This document shows positions 36,163 through 45,508 of a stretch of 64,000 bases of DNA, piece by piece (the stretch's first letter is position 1; every line of letters starts with the position of its first letter). Origin of the DNA: Gossypium raimondii (lineage: Eukaryota; Streptophyta; Magnoliopsida; Malvales; Malvaceae); the NCBI RefSeq assembly GCF_025698545.1, contig NC_068575.1, positions 59,467,980 through 59,531,979 of the forward strand, read 5' to 3'. The notes under the pieces are model-generated. The model saw only the letters and a program-made list of their open reading frames with translations, was not told the origin of the DNA and searched no databases. The position numbers and the translations under genes are program-made.

Positions 36163-37580
36163 CTATCTTACTATACATTCAATCTCTCCTGGCTTGTGAA
36201 CTCCACTTCTCCAACTAAGGCCATCCGATTTTTCGTCGTCTTCGCCGTCCATACTGTCACCGCCGGTACTCGACATTCCTTTAGCCAAAGCACTCACGGT
36301 GAGGGGACATTGTGGAGAACCAGACTGTGATTTCATGTTCTCATTGCACTGGTTTCGAGCTGAAGAAGGCGGAAGTTTTCGGATATGGAGTCTATATTTC
36401 TGCAAAATAAACCAAAATTCACGCATAATATAAGTAATCAGAAAAAGGGCATAAGAGGATAGAAAGAAACCAACTTGACATGCTAAAAGACTAACCTGCA
36501 AATGGCTTTTCACTTCATCATTGGTGAGATCATCAACTTGCATCACTTCTTTAATCTGTTTAGGAGTTGCCACTGTGAATCACCAATAAACCAAAAACAT
36601 GGTGAGACTTAAAAGCTTGGTTTTTTAATTCAACTAGACAAGCACTGCTTTCAAAGTAAATAAATAACTCCAAAGGTCTAACCTTGAGAACCTCCAAGCT
36701 GCTGAAGGGCATCAACAAATAGTCTATGAAGCTCAGGTGACCAGCATCGCCTTTGTTTCCTCGAACTCTGCTGCTGTTTTTGTTGATCTTGTGATTCTGT
36801 CTGAAACTTAATATGCGTTTTTTCTGCGGTTAAGGAAGAACCGGAACCAATTGTGCAGCCGCCATTGTTTCTCAAGATTCCATTACAAGATACCAATTCA
36901 AAACTTGGGTTCATAAGAGGAATTCCTGAAATGTCCTTAAATGGAACAAAAGCCCCTCCCCTGCTTTTACTGTTACAAACTTTAATTGGGTTTTCAGACA
37001 TATCTTCTTCTTCTTCTCTGCCACTTCTCTGTCAAATTCAAACCCCAGAAAGATTAATATTACCTTTTTTCTTCCCCTAAAAAAATTAAGACTGAAGAAA
37101 ACCTAGTTAGTTTGGAAATTTTACCGGTTTCAGCTCTGAAACTGTGTTCGGTTTCTTGTTATGATCAACGATGTTGAAATCAGAGTTCCACAGTTGTACT
37201 GAACTCAACCAGTTTGTCTTGTCACTGTCATCATTTTCCTTCAATGGCAATCCGTCGTCCGTTTCTTTACACTGCACTTCTTCCACCTTCAATCTCTCAA
37301 TCCCTAAAACCCCAAGAAAATTAAATTAAATCCCACAAAAATAAGGGAAAAAATAAACAAAAAGTAAAAATAAAAAGGTACCATCTTTCAAGAGAAGCAT
37401 GCAAAGAGGAAGTTCACGTTTAAAACCATCAATTTTCTTCATCTCATCTTCCAATCTTTTAACATAATCACTAATCTTTGATGATTTTTGGAACCCATCT
37501 TTGATTTTCGAAGCTTCTTTGAGAAACTCGGTTATGGTTTTTGGAACAAAAACCGAACTCAAATCCAAGCTCAATTCCAT
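36163..37580 (-). CDS. HHO: HHO/NIGT1-type GARP MYB transcription repressor
   Basis: Five exons on minus: 37580-37382, 37303-37125, 37028-36683, 36572-36496 and 36399-36163. Together 1038 bp, 345 residues, all phases consistent. The N terminus has an EAR-type repressor motif LSLDL (residues 3-7) and the family's conserved helical block (FLKEASKIKDGF, DYVKRLEDEMKKI, ELPLCMLLL). The GARP/MYB DNA-binding domain spans about residues 217-275: RRCWSPELHRLFVDALQQLG, then ATPKQIKEVMQVDDLTNDEV and SHLQKYRLHIRK. The acidic Ser-rich C-terminal tail has GDSMDGEDDEK. HRS1/HHO proteins are nuclear repressors in nitrate and phosphate response or flowering. This one resembles the HHO5/HHO6 side, but the exact member is not settled. 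Confidence 0.92.
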
Positions 37581-37936
37581 TATGTTTCTCTAACATTACC
37601 CAGATAAAAAAAATGATAGGAGAACAACAGGTCAGTCATGTTTCTCATGTATATATAGACGTGTGGCGGAGATTCAAGATTCGCTGCCTGCGTCCCGAAC
37701 GGGTCGTCGCGTATTTTCAATTAGCTTACAATTCTGTGACTCAGTTGAGTAATTCGGTAAAGAATCATTTTAGATTCCGTACAGACCACGCGGCGAAAGA
37801 ATGAAGGAATAACTGTATCAATTTTTTCATTTTACTTTGAATGAAGGAATAACTGTATCAATTTTTTCATTTTACTTTTATGGAAATGAAATGCAATAAC
37901 TGTATCAATTTTGTTTGGTAGGTATGGACTGAACAC
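37581..37936. other. MYB gene 5' flank
   Basis: Leader and promoter of the minus-strand MYB gene. A short direct repeat, gaatgaaggaataactgtat, occurs at about 37799 and 37840. Confidence 0.4.
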
Positions 37937-38267
37937 TAGAGGTTTCATCCCGCTTTCTAGGTTTGGGCCCGACCCGAATATGGGCCTGAAATTTTATTCA
38001 GATTCGACCTAGAAAAAATTTTAAGCCCGAGTCCGGTCCATTTTTAATAAGCACCAAAAAATATTTTAAAAATAAAAAATAAAAAAATATATTTATTATA
38101 TTCGGGCTGGGCTCGGGCCAAAAAAGTGGTGCCCGAGGCCTAGCCCATTTTCTAAACGGGCCTCGGTTTTTGTCCAAACCCATATTTCGGGCCTATATTT
38201 TTACCCGAACCCTCCCATATTTCGAACGGGTCATCGGACCGAGCCGCCTGGCCCATGGACACCTCTA
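37937..38267. mobile_element. hAT-type MITE, 331 bp
   Basis: A perfect 8-bp target duplication ctgaacac flanks it (37929-37936 and 38268-38275). TIRs are TAGAGGTTTCATCCCGC on the left and TAGAGGTGTCCATGGGCC as complement of the right end. The body has GC-rich gggcccgacccg-type motifs in both orientations and no ORF. Confidence 0.8.
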
Positions 38268-38349
38268 CTGAACACCGTAGAAAGAGTAGACCATAAATAG
38301 TTTACCAGGTTTGAAGTAGCGGATTTCTCATTTTGTCAATTTTTAAATC

Positions 38350-38530
38350 ATGTCTAATCGAGTGTTAGCTAGATTGAATTAAATATTATTGTTAATATAG
38401 AAGAATATAGATTCGAGTGCGTTAAAGTGTATTATTCTTATATTTATAAGTTGAGAATGAGTTATAAATAGTTCTAAATATTGTGTAAAAAATAATCGAA
38501 CTTATAATGAGATTGTTAAAAAAATTATAT
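38350..38530 (+). mobile_element. tRNA-derived SINE-like element, copy 2
   Basis: Diverged copy of the element at 1787-1970. Same landmarks in order: 'agattcgagtgcgttaaagtgtattattc', 'tatttataagttgagaatgagtta', 'ttataatgagattgttaaaaa'. Ends approximate. Confidence 0.45.
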
Positions 38531-39470
38531 TTACATTTAAAATTATTTATGTTGATATTCAATCATTTAAGTTAAACAAATATATCCACAAATATTAAGT
38601 GAATATATTTGTAAACATGATGTTATTGAATAATAAAAATAATAAATAAATATATATCTTACTTTTTATTTAAAATAATCAAATATAAATAATATTAATT
38701 ATGTTATAAATAAACAAAATAAACACATTAACAATAATATTATTGATTATATAATAATATAATAATAAATAATTAATTAAACGAGAATTTAAATAAGAAA
38801 TTTATTATATTTGGTGACTGTGGTAGAGCTCCTTAAAAGGATTATGGGTTAATTGACCTCACAAAAATTGAAATAAAGATTTTACCTTTACATATATATT
38901 TTAATTATATTAATTGACCCAAAAGAAATTTACCTCCACCAAAAAAAAAATACCCACCAAAATTTTGAAAAATAACTGTTTTATAAAATGAATTATTTTG
39001 TATAAAAATAAATAATTCTTTTATCTATTAAAACCTCAAAAAAAGTCTCAATCCTTTTACGTATATATTAAGATTGTAGTTTTTCTTGTGGTAGATTAAG
39101 ATTTTTATGCAATATTTTTATTTATTAAATAATTTGGGGATATTGATTTTATATGGGATTAATAATATCTTGATTGAATAATAATTTTTAGAAGTTTGAT
39201 TAATATAAACCCTTCAATAAATTAATTAGGATTGACTTGTATTTATATCATCTCGTGTATTCTTATTTAGTATTCTTATTTGGAAATTGTTATATTCTCA
39301 TGGTATCAAAAAACACTCAATTGATTTTTTATTTTTGTACAAAGAAATTACTAGTTGTATGTTGACTTTATTAAAATCTTTTTGTGTTTAGATTTAGATT
39401 TATTTATTCTAAAGGTTTAAGAGGAATGGAAAAATATTTTAAAAGAATTCTACTAGTGAAGTTAGGGATG
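38531..39470. other. AT-rich intergenic DNA
   Basis: Nothing recognised. Confidence 0.35.
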
Positions 39471-39920
39471 GTAAAACTTGAACCGCCCATGGGTTTCGAA
39501 TCGATCCGCTCCGAACGGAGCGAGTTTTTTTTGTTTGAAAAGTAGATGCAGAGCAGGGTGGGGTGGATTTTTCTTTTAGATAGTGGGTATGGAGCGGTTA
39601 TGGTAATTGTTTGCCCGCTCCACTATATACACTTACCATTTTATCCTTATATATAAAAATTATTAAAACGGTAAAAATGTAATAACGTGATATAGAAAAA
39701 ATCATATATTTTACGTTTAAATATTTTTAAAAGAAATATGTTTAAATATCTGCTTGACTTTAAAAGATTGAAAAATTAAAGATAAGTAGTAATAATTAAA
39801 TAGAAGTAGAGTGAGGTGGGATGAAGATGGTTGCATCCAACATCCATGGAGGTGATAGTGGATTTTAAATTTATACAACCATATTGAAGCGGGGTGGGTG
39901 ATGGAGCAGAGTGTTCTAGT
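39471..39920. mobile_element. hAT-like MITE fragment with 'ccgctcc/ggagcgg' motifs
   Basis: Similar in style to its neighbours: GC-rich motifs (cgatccgctccgaacggagcg, gcggggtgggtgatggagc) in an AT-rich background, no ORF. Ends not defined; its right side abuts or is cut by the next element. Confidence 0.35.
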
Positions 39921-40546
39921 TAGAAGTGCTCACGGGGTGAGCCAGGTTGGACCCAACAAATTTTTTAGACCCATTTGTTAGGCCCAAGCCCGACCTAGCT
40001 TGAAAAAATGTGCATAAAATTTTGCCCAAGCTCAGTCCGAATAAAAATGCTAAAACCTAAGCCGGCCTGGCCATATTAATTTTTATAAAATTTTAAATAT
40101 ATATAACACATCAAAAATACTAAAAAACATTAAAATAAAGAATTCTCAACAAATTAAAAATAAATTTTAAAAAATATGTATACGTAAATAACATTAAGAT
40201 AGATGCAACTTAACAAGTAAATATCTCTAAAATAATAACAAATTAACAATAAAACAAGTGTTATACAACATCCAAACAATAACAACAAAATAACAGTAAC
40301 ATAATAGTGAAATTGTAGCAAAATAGGGAGAAAATAACAAGAAAATAGCATTAAAAAACAAAAAAAAATAGCAGTCTTTTTTGTCCTATCGTGAATTAAG
40401 GCCGAGCTAGGCCAAAAATGCCTTACCCGACGGCCAACCCATTTTTTAAATGGGCCTTATTGTTTTTTCCCAAGTTCATTTTTCAGGCCTATATTTTTGC
40501 CCAAACCCTCCCACTTTTTGGGCGGTTTGACCCATGAGCAGGTCTA
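39921..40546. mobile_element. hAT-like MITE, 626 bp
   Basis: TIRs TAGAAGTGCTCACGGG (left) and TAGACCTGCTCATGGG (complement of right end). The imperfect 8-bp flank duplication gttctagt/gttttaat has 6 of 8 matching. The interior has many caataac/aacaata units. Related sequences lie at 40570-41090 (same strand) and 43725-44240 (opposite strand). Confidence 0.65.
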
Positions 40547-40569
40547 GTTTTAATTGTAGAGCGGTAGCA

Positions 40570-41095
40570 AATTTACTAATATTCGCTCCAAAAAATAGGC
40601 CTAAAGTTTTACTCAAGCCCAGCCTAAATAAAAAATACTAAACCTGAGCCCGACCTAGTCCACCCATATCAATTTTTTTATATAAATTTTTATATAAAAA
40701 CAAATTAAAAAACAATACATCAAATACATTAAAAAATGTTTCCTAATAATTTGAAAATACATTAAAAAGAAAATCTTTATACTTAAATAATACTAAGATA
40801 GTTGCAACTTAACAAGTAAATACCTTTAAAATGATAGTAAAATTAACAATAAAATAATAGTTATACAATATCCAAACAATAACAATAGAATAATAACAAT
40901 ATAATAACAAAATTACAACAAAATAATAACAAAACAACAATAAAAAATATTTAGGTAGATTCGGGTTGAACCGTGCCCAAACCAAAAAAATATTACCAAA
41001 CTTATTTTTTATTCAAACTCGTTTTGTCGAATTTATATTTTTATCTAAACTCTATCAAATTTCAAATAAAACTTCAAGTCTTGATGGATGAACCG
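40570..41095. mobile_element. second, decayed copy of the 39921 element
   Basis: Shares the ordered strings 'cttaacaagtaaatacct', 'ttatacaatatccaaacaata' and 'gcccgacctagtcc' with 39921-40546. Ends degraded. Confidence 0.55.
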
Positions 41096-42437
41096 AGCAT
41101 ATATTAAACAACTAACCCTTTATTGTAAGCATCGGCTAATCGGAGCTTTAACAAAAGCGGATTGGACGAAATTAGTAATCTTACATGATTTCATTTGGGA
41201 TGGAAATAAATTATGGAAATAACATTGTACCCAAAGTTGGCTATAGGTGGAAATTGAGTAATTGATTTCAGTCCCCCTGTTTGGGAAATAGGACCACAAA
41301 AAACAATTTTTTATCACACTCAAATTTAATATTTAAACACTAAAATTTGACCAAAAGACATTTATTAATTGATAAGATTTTTAACACAATGTGTATAACT
41401 ATTTATAGTTCCTCCCCAATTTATAAATTGGAAGATAATGCGCTTCAACACACTCAAACTCATGTTTTTCTACATTGACAACGTTACCATATTCATACCA
41501 ATCGAATTAAGACTCAATCAACATTAACTGATAAAGTTAACCCTTGAGTTTAACCTATTGATGTTGAATTATTATCATTAGTAATTGTGATGTATGGATT
41601 TTATTTGATCATACAAGTAGTTTTTGTTATAAAGATCATTTTTATTATAACATTTAAGTTTGTTGTAAAATTAATTATATATATATATATTATTTTATAT
41701 AACAACTTTTCATCTATAACATCAACAACTATAAAATATACTCTATACTAAATTGGATCTCTACAACAACTTCTGAATTTTAGTAAAATCAATCGTACAT
41801 TAAAAATAATAAGTTTTAGTTAAAATATTATTTCAAAAAAGTTTAAATCTTATATAAAAATATATTAATAATATTTTATCAAATGAAAACAATTTAAAAA
41901 AAAGAATTATTTTGTAAATTTTATTATAGATGTGATTTTAATCACACTAATTTATAATATTTTAAGAATTAATGATATTTTAAATATATTGTAGTTTTTT
42001 AAAATTTGTTTCTTTTAAATTTTAAATATGATTTCAGTTCCAAATATTGTTATAAGCGTCTCAAATATTATTATAAATGTATAAAATTTGTAACATAAAA
42101 AATTTTGACAGACAAATGGAGAGAGGGTTCGTTGTATTTTAGTTATTCGTCCGTTTGTATGCTTTGTATTGGTTTAACTTTACTTTATAGTTGTTTGAAC
42201 AAATACATTTACAAAGATTTAAGATCCTTACTTCATTTATTAACCAGGCCACCAACTTAGTTGAATAATGACAAAATACCTTTATTGACAAAATAAAACA
42301 TATTATTTTGAGGGTGTTTTATCTTATATATATATAAAATAGGAAAATATATTTCAAACATTTGTAATGAAATATTAATTTATTAATTATAATTTTGTTT
42401 TTCATTCATGTAACATAATTGAATTTTAATTGTATAA
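41096..42437. other. AT-rich intergenic DNA
   Basis: No gene or clear repeat recognised. The short minus-strand frame at 41120-41323 has no recognisable motif. Confidence 0.35.
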
Positions 42438-42447
42438 TATTTCTATT

Positions 42448-43171
42448 GGGTAAACTACCAAAATAGTCATTTTTGTTTGACTCAGGTTACATTTTAGTAA
42501 CTTATGTTTGAAATGTTACGTTTTAGTCACTTATGTTATCGTGTTGTAACATTTTAGTCACTGAGTCGTTAATTGTCGACAATGGTGTAACGGTAAGTTG
42601 ATGTGGCACGTTAAATCATCACTTTAAACGAAAATTTTTGGTTAAATTCTACAATTGGTTCCTATATTTTTTCATTTTTAACAATTTAAAAATTTTCTTT
42701 TATGTTCTTCTAACTTTTTTTTCCATTCTCTTATGCTTCTCCCTCTATTTTCCTCCCTTCTTCATTTCTTTTAACATAGTTTTTCTATGCTTTCCATTTG
42801 TAACTAGTCCACAAGCTCGCCTCACTCGAAAAAATTAAATTGTTCAAAAAAATAAAACATAAAAAAACTAAGTTGAAAGAAATGGAGAAGGGAGGAAAAC
42901 AAAGGGAGAAGCATAAGAGAATGGAAAAGAAAGAAAGTTAAAAAAACATAAAAGAAAAAAAATAAATTGCTCCAAACGAAAAAAATATGAGGAGCGATTG
43001 TATAAATTAACCTAGAATTTTTATTTGAAATGATGATTTAATGTGCACATCGCCATCGTTATTACACGTTAATGTAAACTAACGGCTTAGTGACTAAAAT
43101 GTTACAATGTGATAACATAAGTGATTAAACGTAACATTTCAAATATAAATGACTATTTTGGTAGTTTACCC
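42448..43171. mobile_element. MITE with 10-bp target duplication, 724 bp
   Basis: Terminal inverted repeats of about 25 bp are near perfect: gggtaaactaccaaaatagt at the left and its complement at the right, both followed by catttt/catttat. A perfect 10-bp target duplication tatttctatt flanks it (42438-42447 and 43172-43181). Arms stay similar for more than 150 bp (acgttttagtcacttatgtt against its complement). Non-coding. Duplication length suggests a Mutator-type MITE. Confidence 0.8.
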
Positions 43172-43181
43172 TATTTCTATT

Positions 43182-43724
43182 TGTAGAACTCTAAAAAAAA
43201 CTAATTTCAAAATTTTTCCAAAACCTTTTCTCGAAATATAATTTTTTTAATAACATTAGTTAAGCTAATATGTAAGAAAATAATTTTTTACAACAAAGCT
43301 TTTGGTTGAGAAATGGGCATTGATTGTAAAATGTTTCTTAAATGATGCATTTATCGGACTTAAAAAATTTGAAAAAAAAAAGAAAAAAAAGGACAATAAT
43401 TAATTTGGTGTAATATAAAAATGTTGGTGGAGATAAGGATGAACGCCATTTGTTGGTGATGTGGGTAATTGGTTTTCATTGGTTTTTCTTTTTAAGCATG
43501 GTTTTGATTGGTCGGTTGAAACTAGATATGAAGAAGATGCTCCCAGATTTTATGCAAAACGACAACATTTTCTGACCATCAATGGTGTGTTCTATTATTT
43601 GCATTATCGAGTTTGTGAAGGAATTTTGGATTTTGTGTTTTGGGTCACCATCCAAAATTTCCCTTTTAGATTTTTTTTGTTTGATTCATGGACCAGAATA
43701 TATATTTTTTAGAAGTATCATGAT
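43182..43724. other. AT-rich intergenic DNA
   Basis: Contains an 83-codon open frame at 43461-43712 with no recognisable motif or gene structure; not called as a gene. Confidence 0.35.
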
Positions 43725-44240
43725 CGGGTCATTTGTTTAGATCCAAAGACTCATTTAAAAATAAAAAGGTTTAGATAAAAATATAAATTCAAAAAATAAA
43801 TATTTTTAAATGAGTTAGGCTTTGAGTATAATATTTTGGTCTGAACTCAACTCGAATAAACCTAAACATTATTTTCTATTTTTATTTACTGTCATTTTGT
43901 TATTATATTGTTAATATTTTGTCATTATTGTTTAGATATTATATAAATCTCATTTTGTTTTTATTTAGATATTATATAACTCTTATTTTATTATTTTGTT
44001 GTTATTGTTGGAAAATATTTATTTTAATGTTTTTAATGTATTTGATGTATTATATTTCTTAAAATTATTTTTTTATAAAAAATATTAACATGAGTGGATC
44101 GAGTCGAGCTCGAATTTAACAATTTTAATCTAGATTGAGCTTGAATAAAATTTTAAATCTATTTTTTAAATCGGACGAAATTCAATACCTAAAATTTTGT
44201 ATCGATCTAGCCAAGCCCATAATCAAACCTACTGCGTAGC
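43725..44240. mobile_element. inverted copy of the 39921 MITE family
   Basis: Reads as the complement of 39921-41095: 'ttgttattatattgttaatattttgtcattattgtttagatattatata' mirrors the caataac/atccaaacaataac body, with gagcttgaataaaattttaaat near the end. Decayed ends. Confidence 0.5.
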
Positions 44241-44768
44241 CTAGCACCAATATAAATTACACCATTTTGTCCCTAAATTAGTTAGGGTTGATAAAAGAAC
44301 TTCAGAAAATAAAATCACAAGTTCACAACCCAATTTGGTAAATGAACCATTGTAGTTATGATGTTTATTTTCAACTATAAAGCAACCTATTGCTAAAATA
44401 GATTCTCATTTCCATCCAACTATACTTTAATTCTCAATAAGAAAGCTCCAAAATGTTTTATTCTAATACATCGCTTCCGTCTTTTAACGTTTCTTTACCG
44501 TTCGGTTGTTGGACTTTTCCAATGTCTAGTCGATCAACGGTGCAGATTATCCTAGTTCTTATTCCTTGCAAGCACTGCAGGAAATCTATTCTTTTGTTAT
44601 GCTAATTTCCTTTTTGTATAAAAATAAAAATAAAAATAAAAATAATTAATGCTTGGAACTTTATACTTTGTTCCGAAGTCTTTGTCACAAATGGTCAATC
44701 TCTACCACTTAATTTACTATAACGTCCTTTTAAGGTAATTATACCGTGCGACCTCAACACACTCACTC
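44241..44768. other. AT-rich intergenic DNA
   Basis: Nothing beyond an (AAAAT)n run at about 44620-44645. Confidence 0.35.
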
Positions 44769-44771
44769 TTA

Positions 44772-44921
44772 GAGTGAGTTTGGATGGATGGTGCGTTTAC
44801 CTGCGGTTAGTGTAAAAATAGCAGTGGTGGTGAGATTAGATACTGTAGCGATACTGTAGCGTGAGACAAAAAGTAAGCTAAACGCACCGCACCGCACCCA
44901 ATCGCTCATCCAAACCGACCC
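44772..44921. mobile_element. Tourist-type (PIF/Harbinger) MITE, 150 bp
   Basis: Flanked by TTA on both sides (44769-44771 and 44922-44924), the Harbinger target duplication. TIRs GAGTGAGTTTGGATGGATGG (left) and GGGTCGGTTTGGATGAGCGA (complement of right). Contains gcaccgcaccgcaccc and the doubled gatactgtagc. Non-coding. Confidence 0.7.
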
Positions 44922-44924
44922 TTA

Positions 44925-45508
44925 GATTATTTATGAGGAGTTTTTTAAGGGATATTTATTATACTAAATTTATATTTAAGAAAGTCGTAACATGTTATCG
45001 CATCGTGCTATATTAACAAATGACTGAACCCTAAAACCGTCAGATCAGTTCAACATGTAAAAGACATGGTATCGAATAAATCCTCCCAGCATAACCAGAT
45101 CACGTGACTTGGGGATATTTAAGTCATTCGAATTTCCTAGTCCTAATTAAAAAAAGAATGTAGCCAAATAAAGGAGCCAATCTTATTGGTTGATCCGCGG
45201 AGCAACCACCTTAAAACGACGCCGCATTTTCTCTCCTCCTCCTCCTTCCTCCAATCACATAATTTCTTGGAATCATCACTTCCTCTTCCCCAAAAAGTCA
45301 TCCTCTTCACTGTGGCACTGGCAGAACACTCAATTAAACGCCGTCCTAATAAAAAAACGCTTTCTTTTTTATTAACCGACTTGTTTAACTCAGTGGTCTC
45401 TATCTACAAAACCGAGTCAAGTGGTGCGGTTTGATATCGGTGATGCTTCGTGAGTTTATTTTCTTTTTCAAGTGATAAGATTCAAGAAACTTAAAAAAAG
45501 AGAGAAAA
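44925..45508 (+). promoter_or_regulatory. SnRK2 promoter and 5' leader, with short uORF
   Basis: Upstream of the SnRK2 start, a pyrimidine-rich leader-like stretch (about 45225-45400). An upstream ATG at 45443 reads MLREFIFFFK and stops at 45475, 33 bp before the main ATG, if transcribed and not spliced out. No firm TATA call. Confidence 0.4.

Noticed and set aside
43461-43712. 83-codon open frame
   Set aside because: Isolated, no recognisable motif, no splice partners, lies between MITEs.
45186-45434. 82-codon open frame upstream of SnRK2
   Set aside because: No ATG start in that frame where claimed and no homology recognised; better explained as pyrimidine-rich leader.
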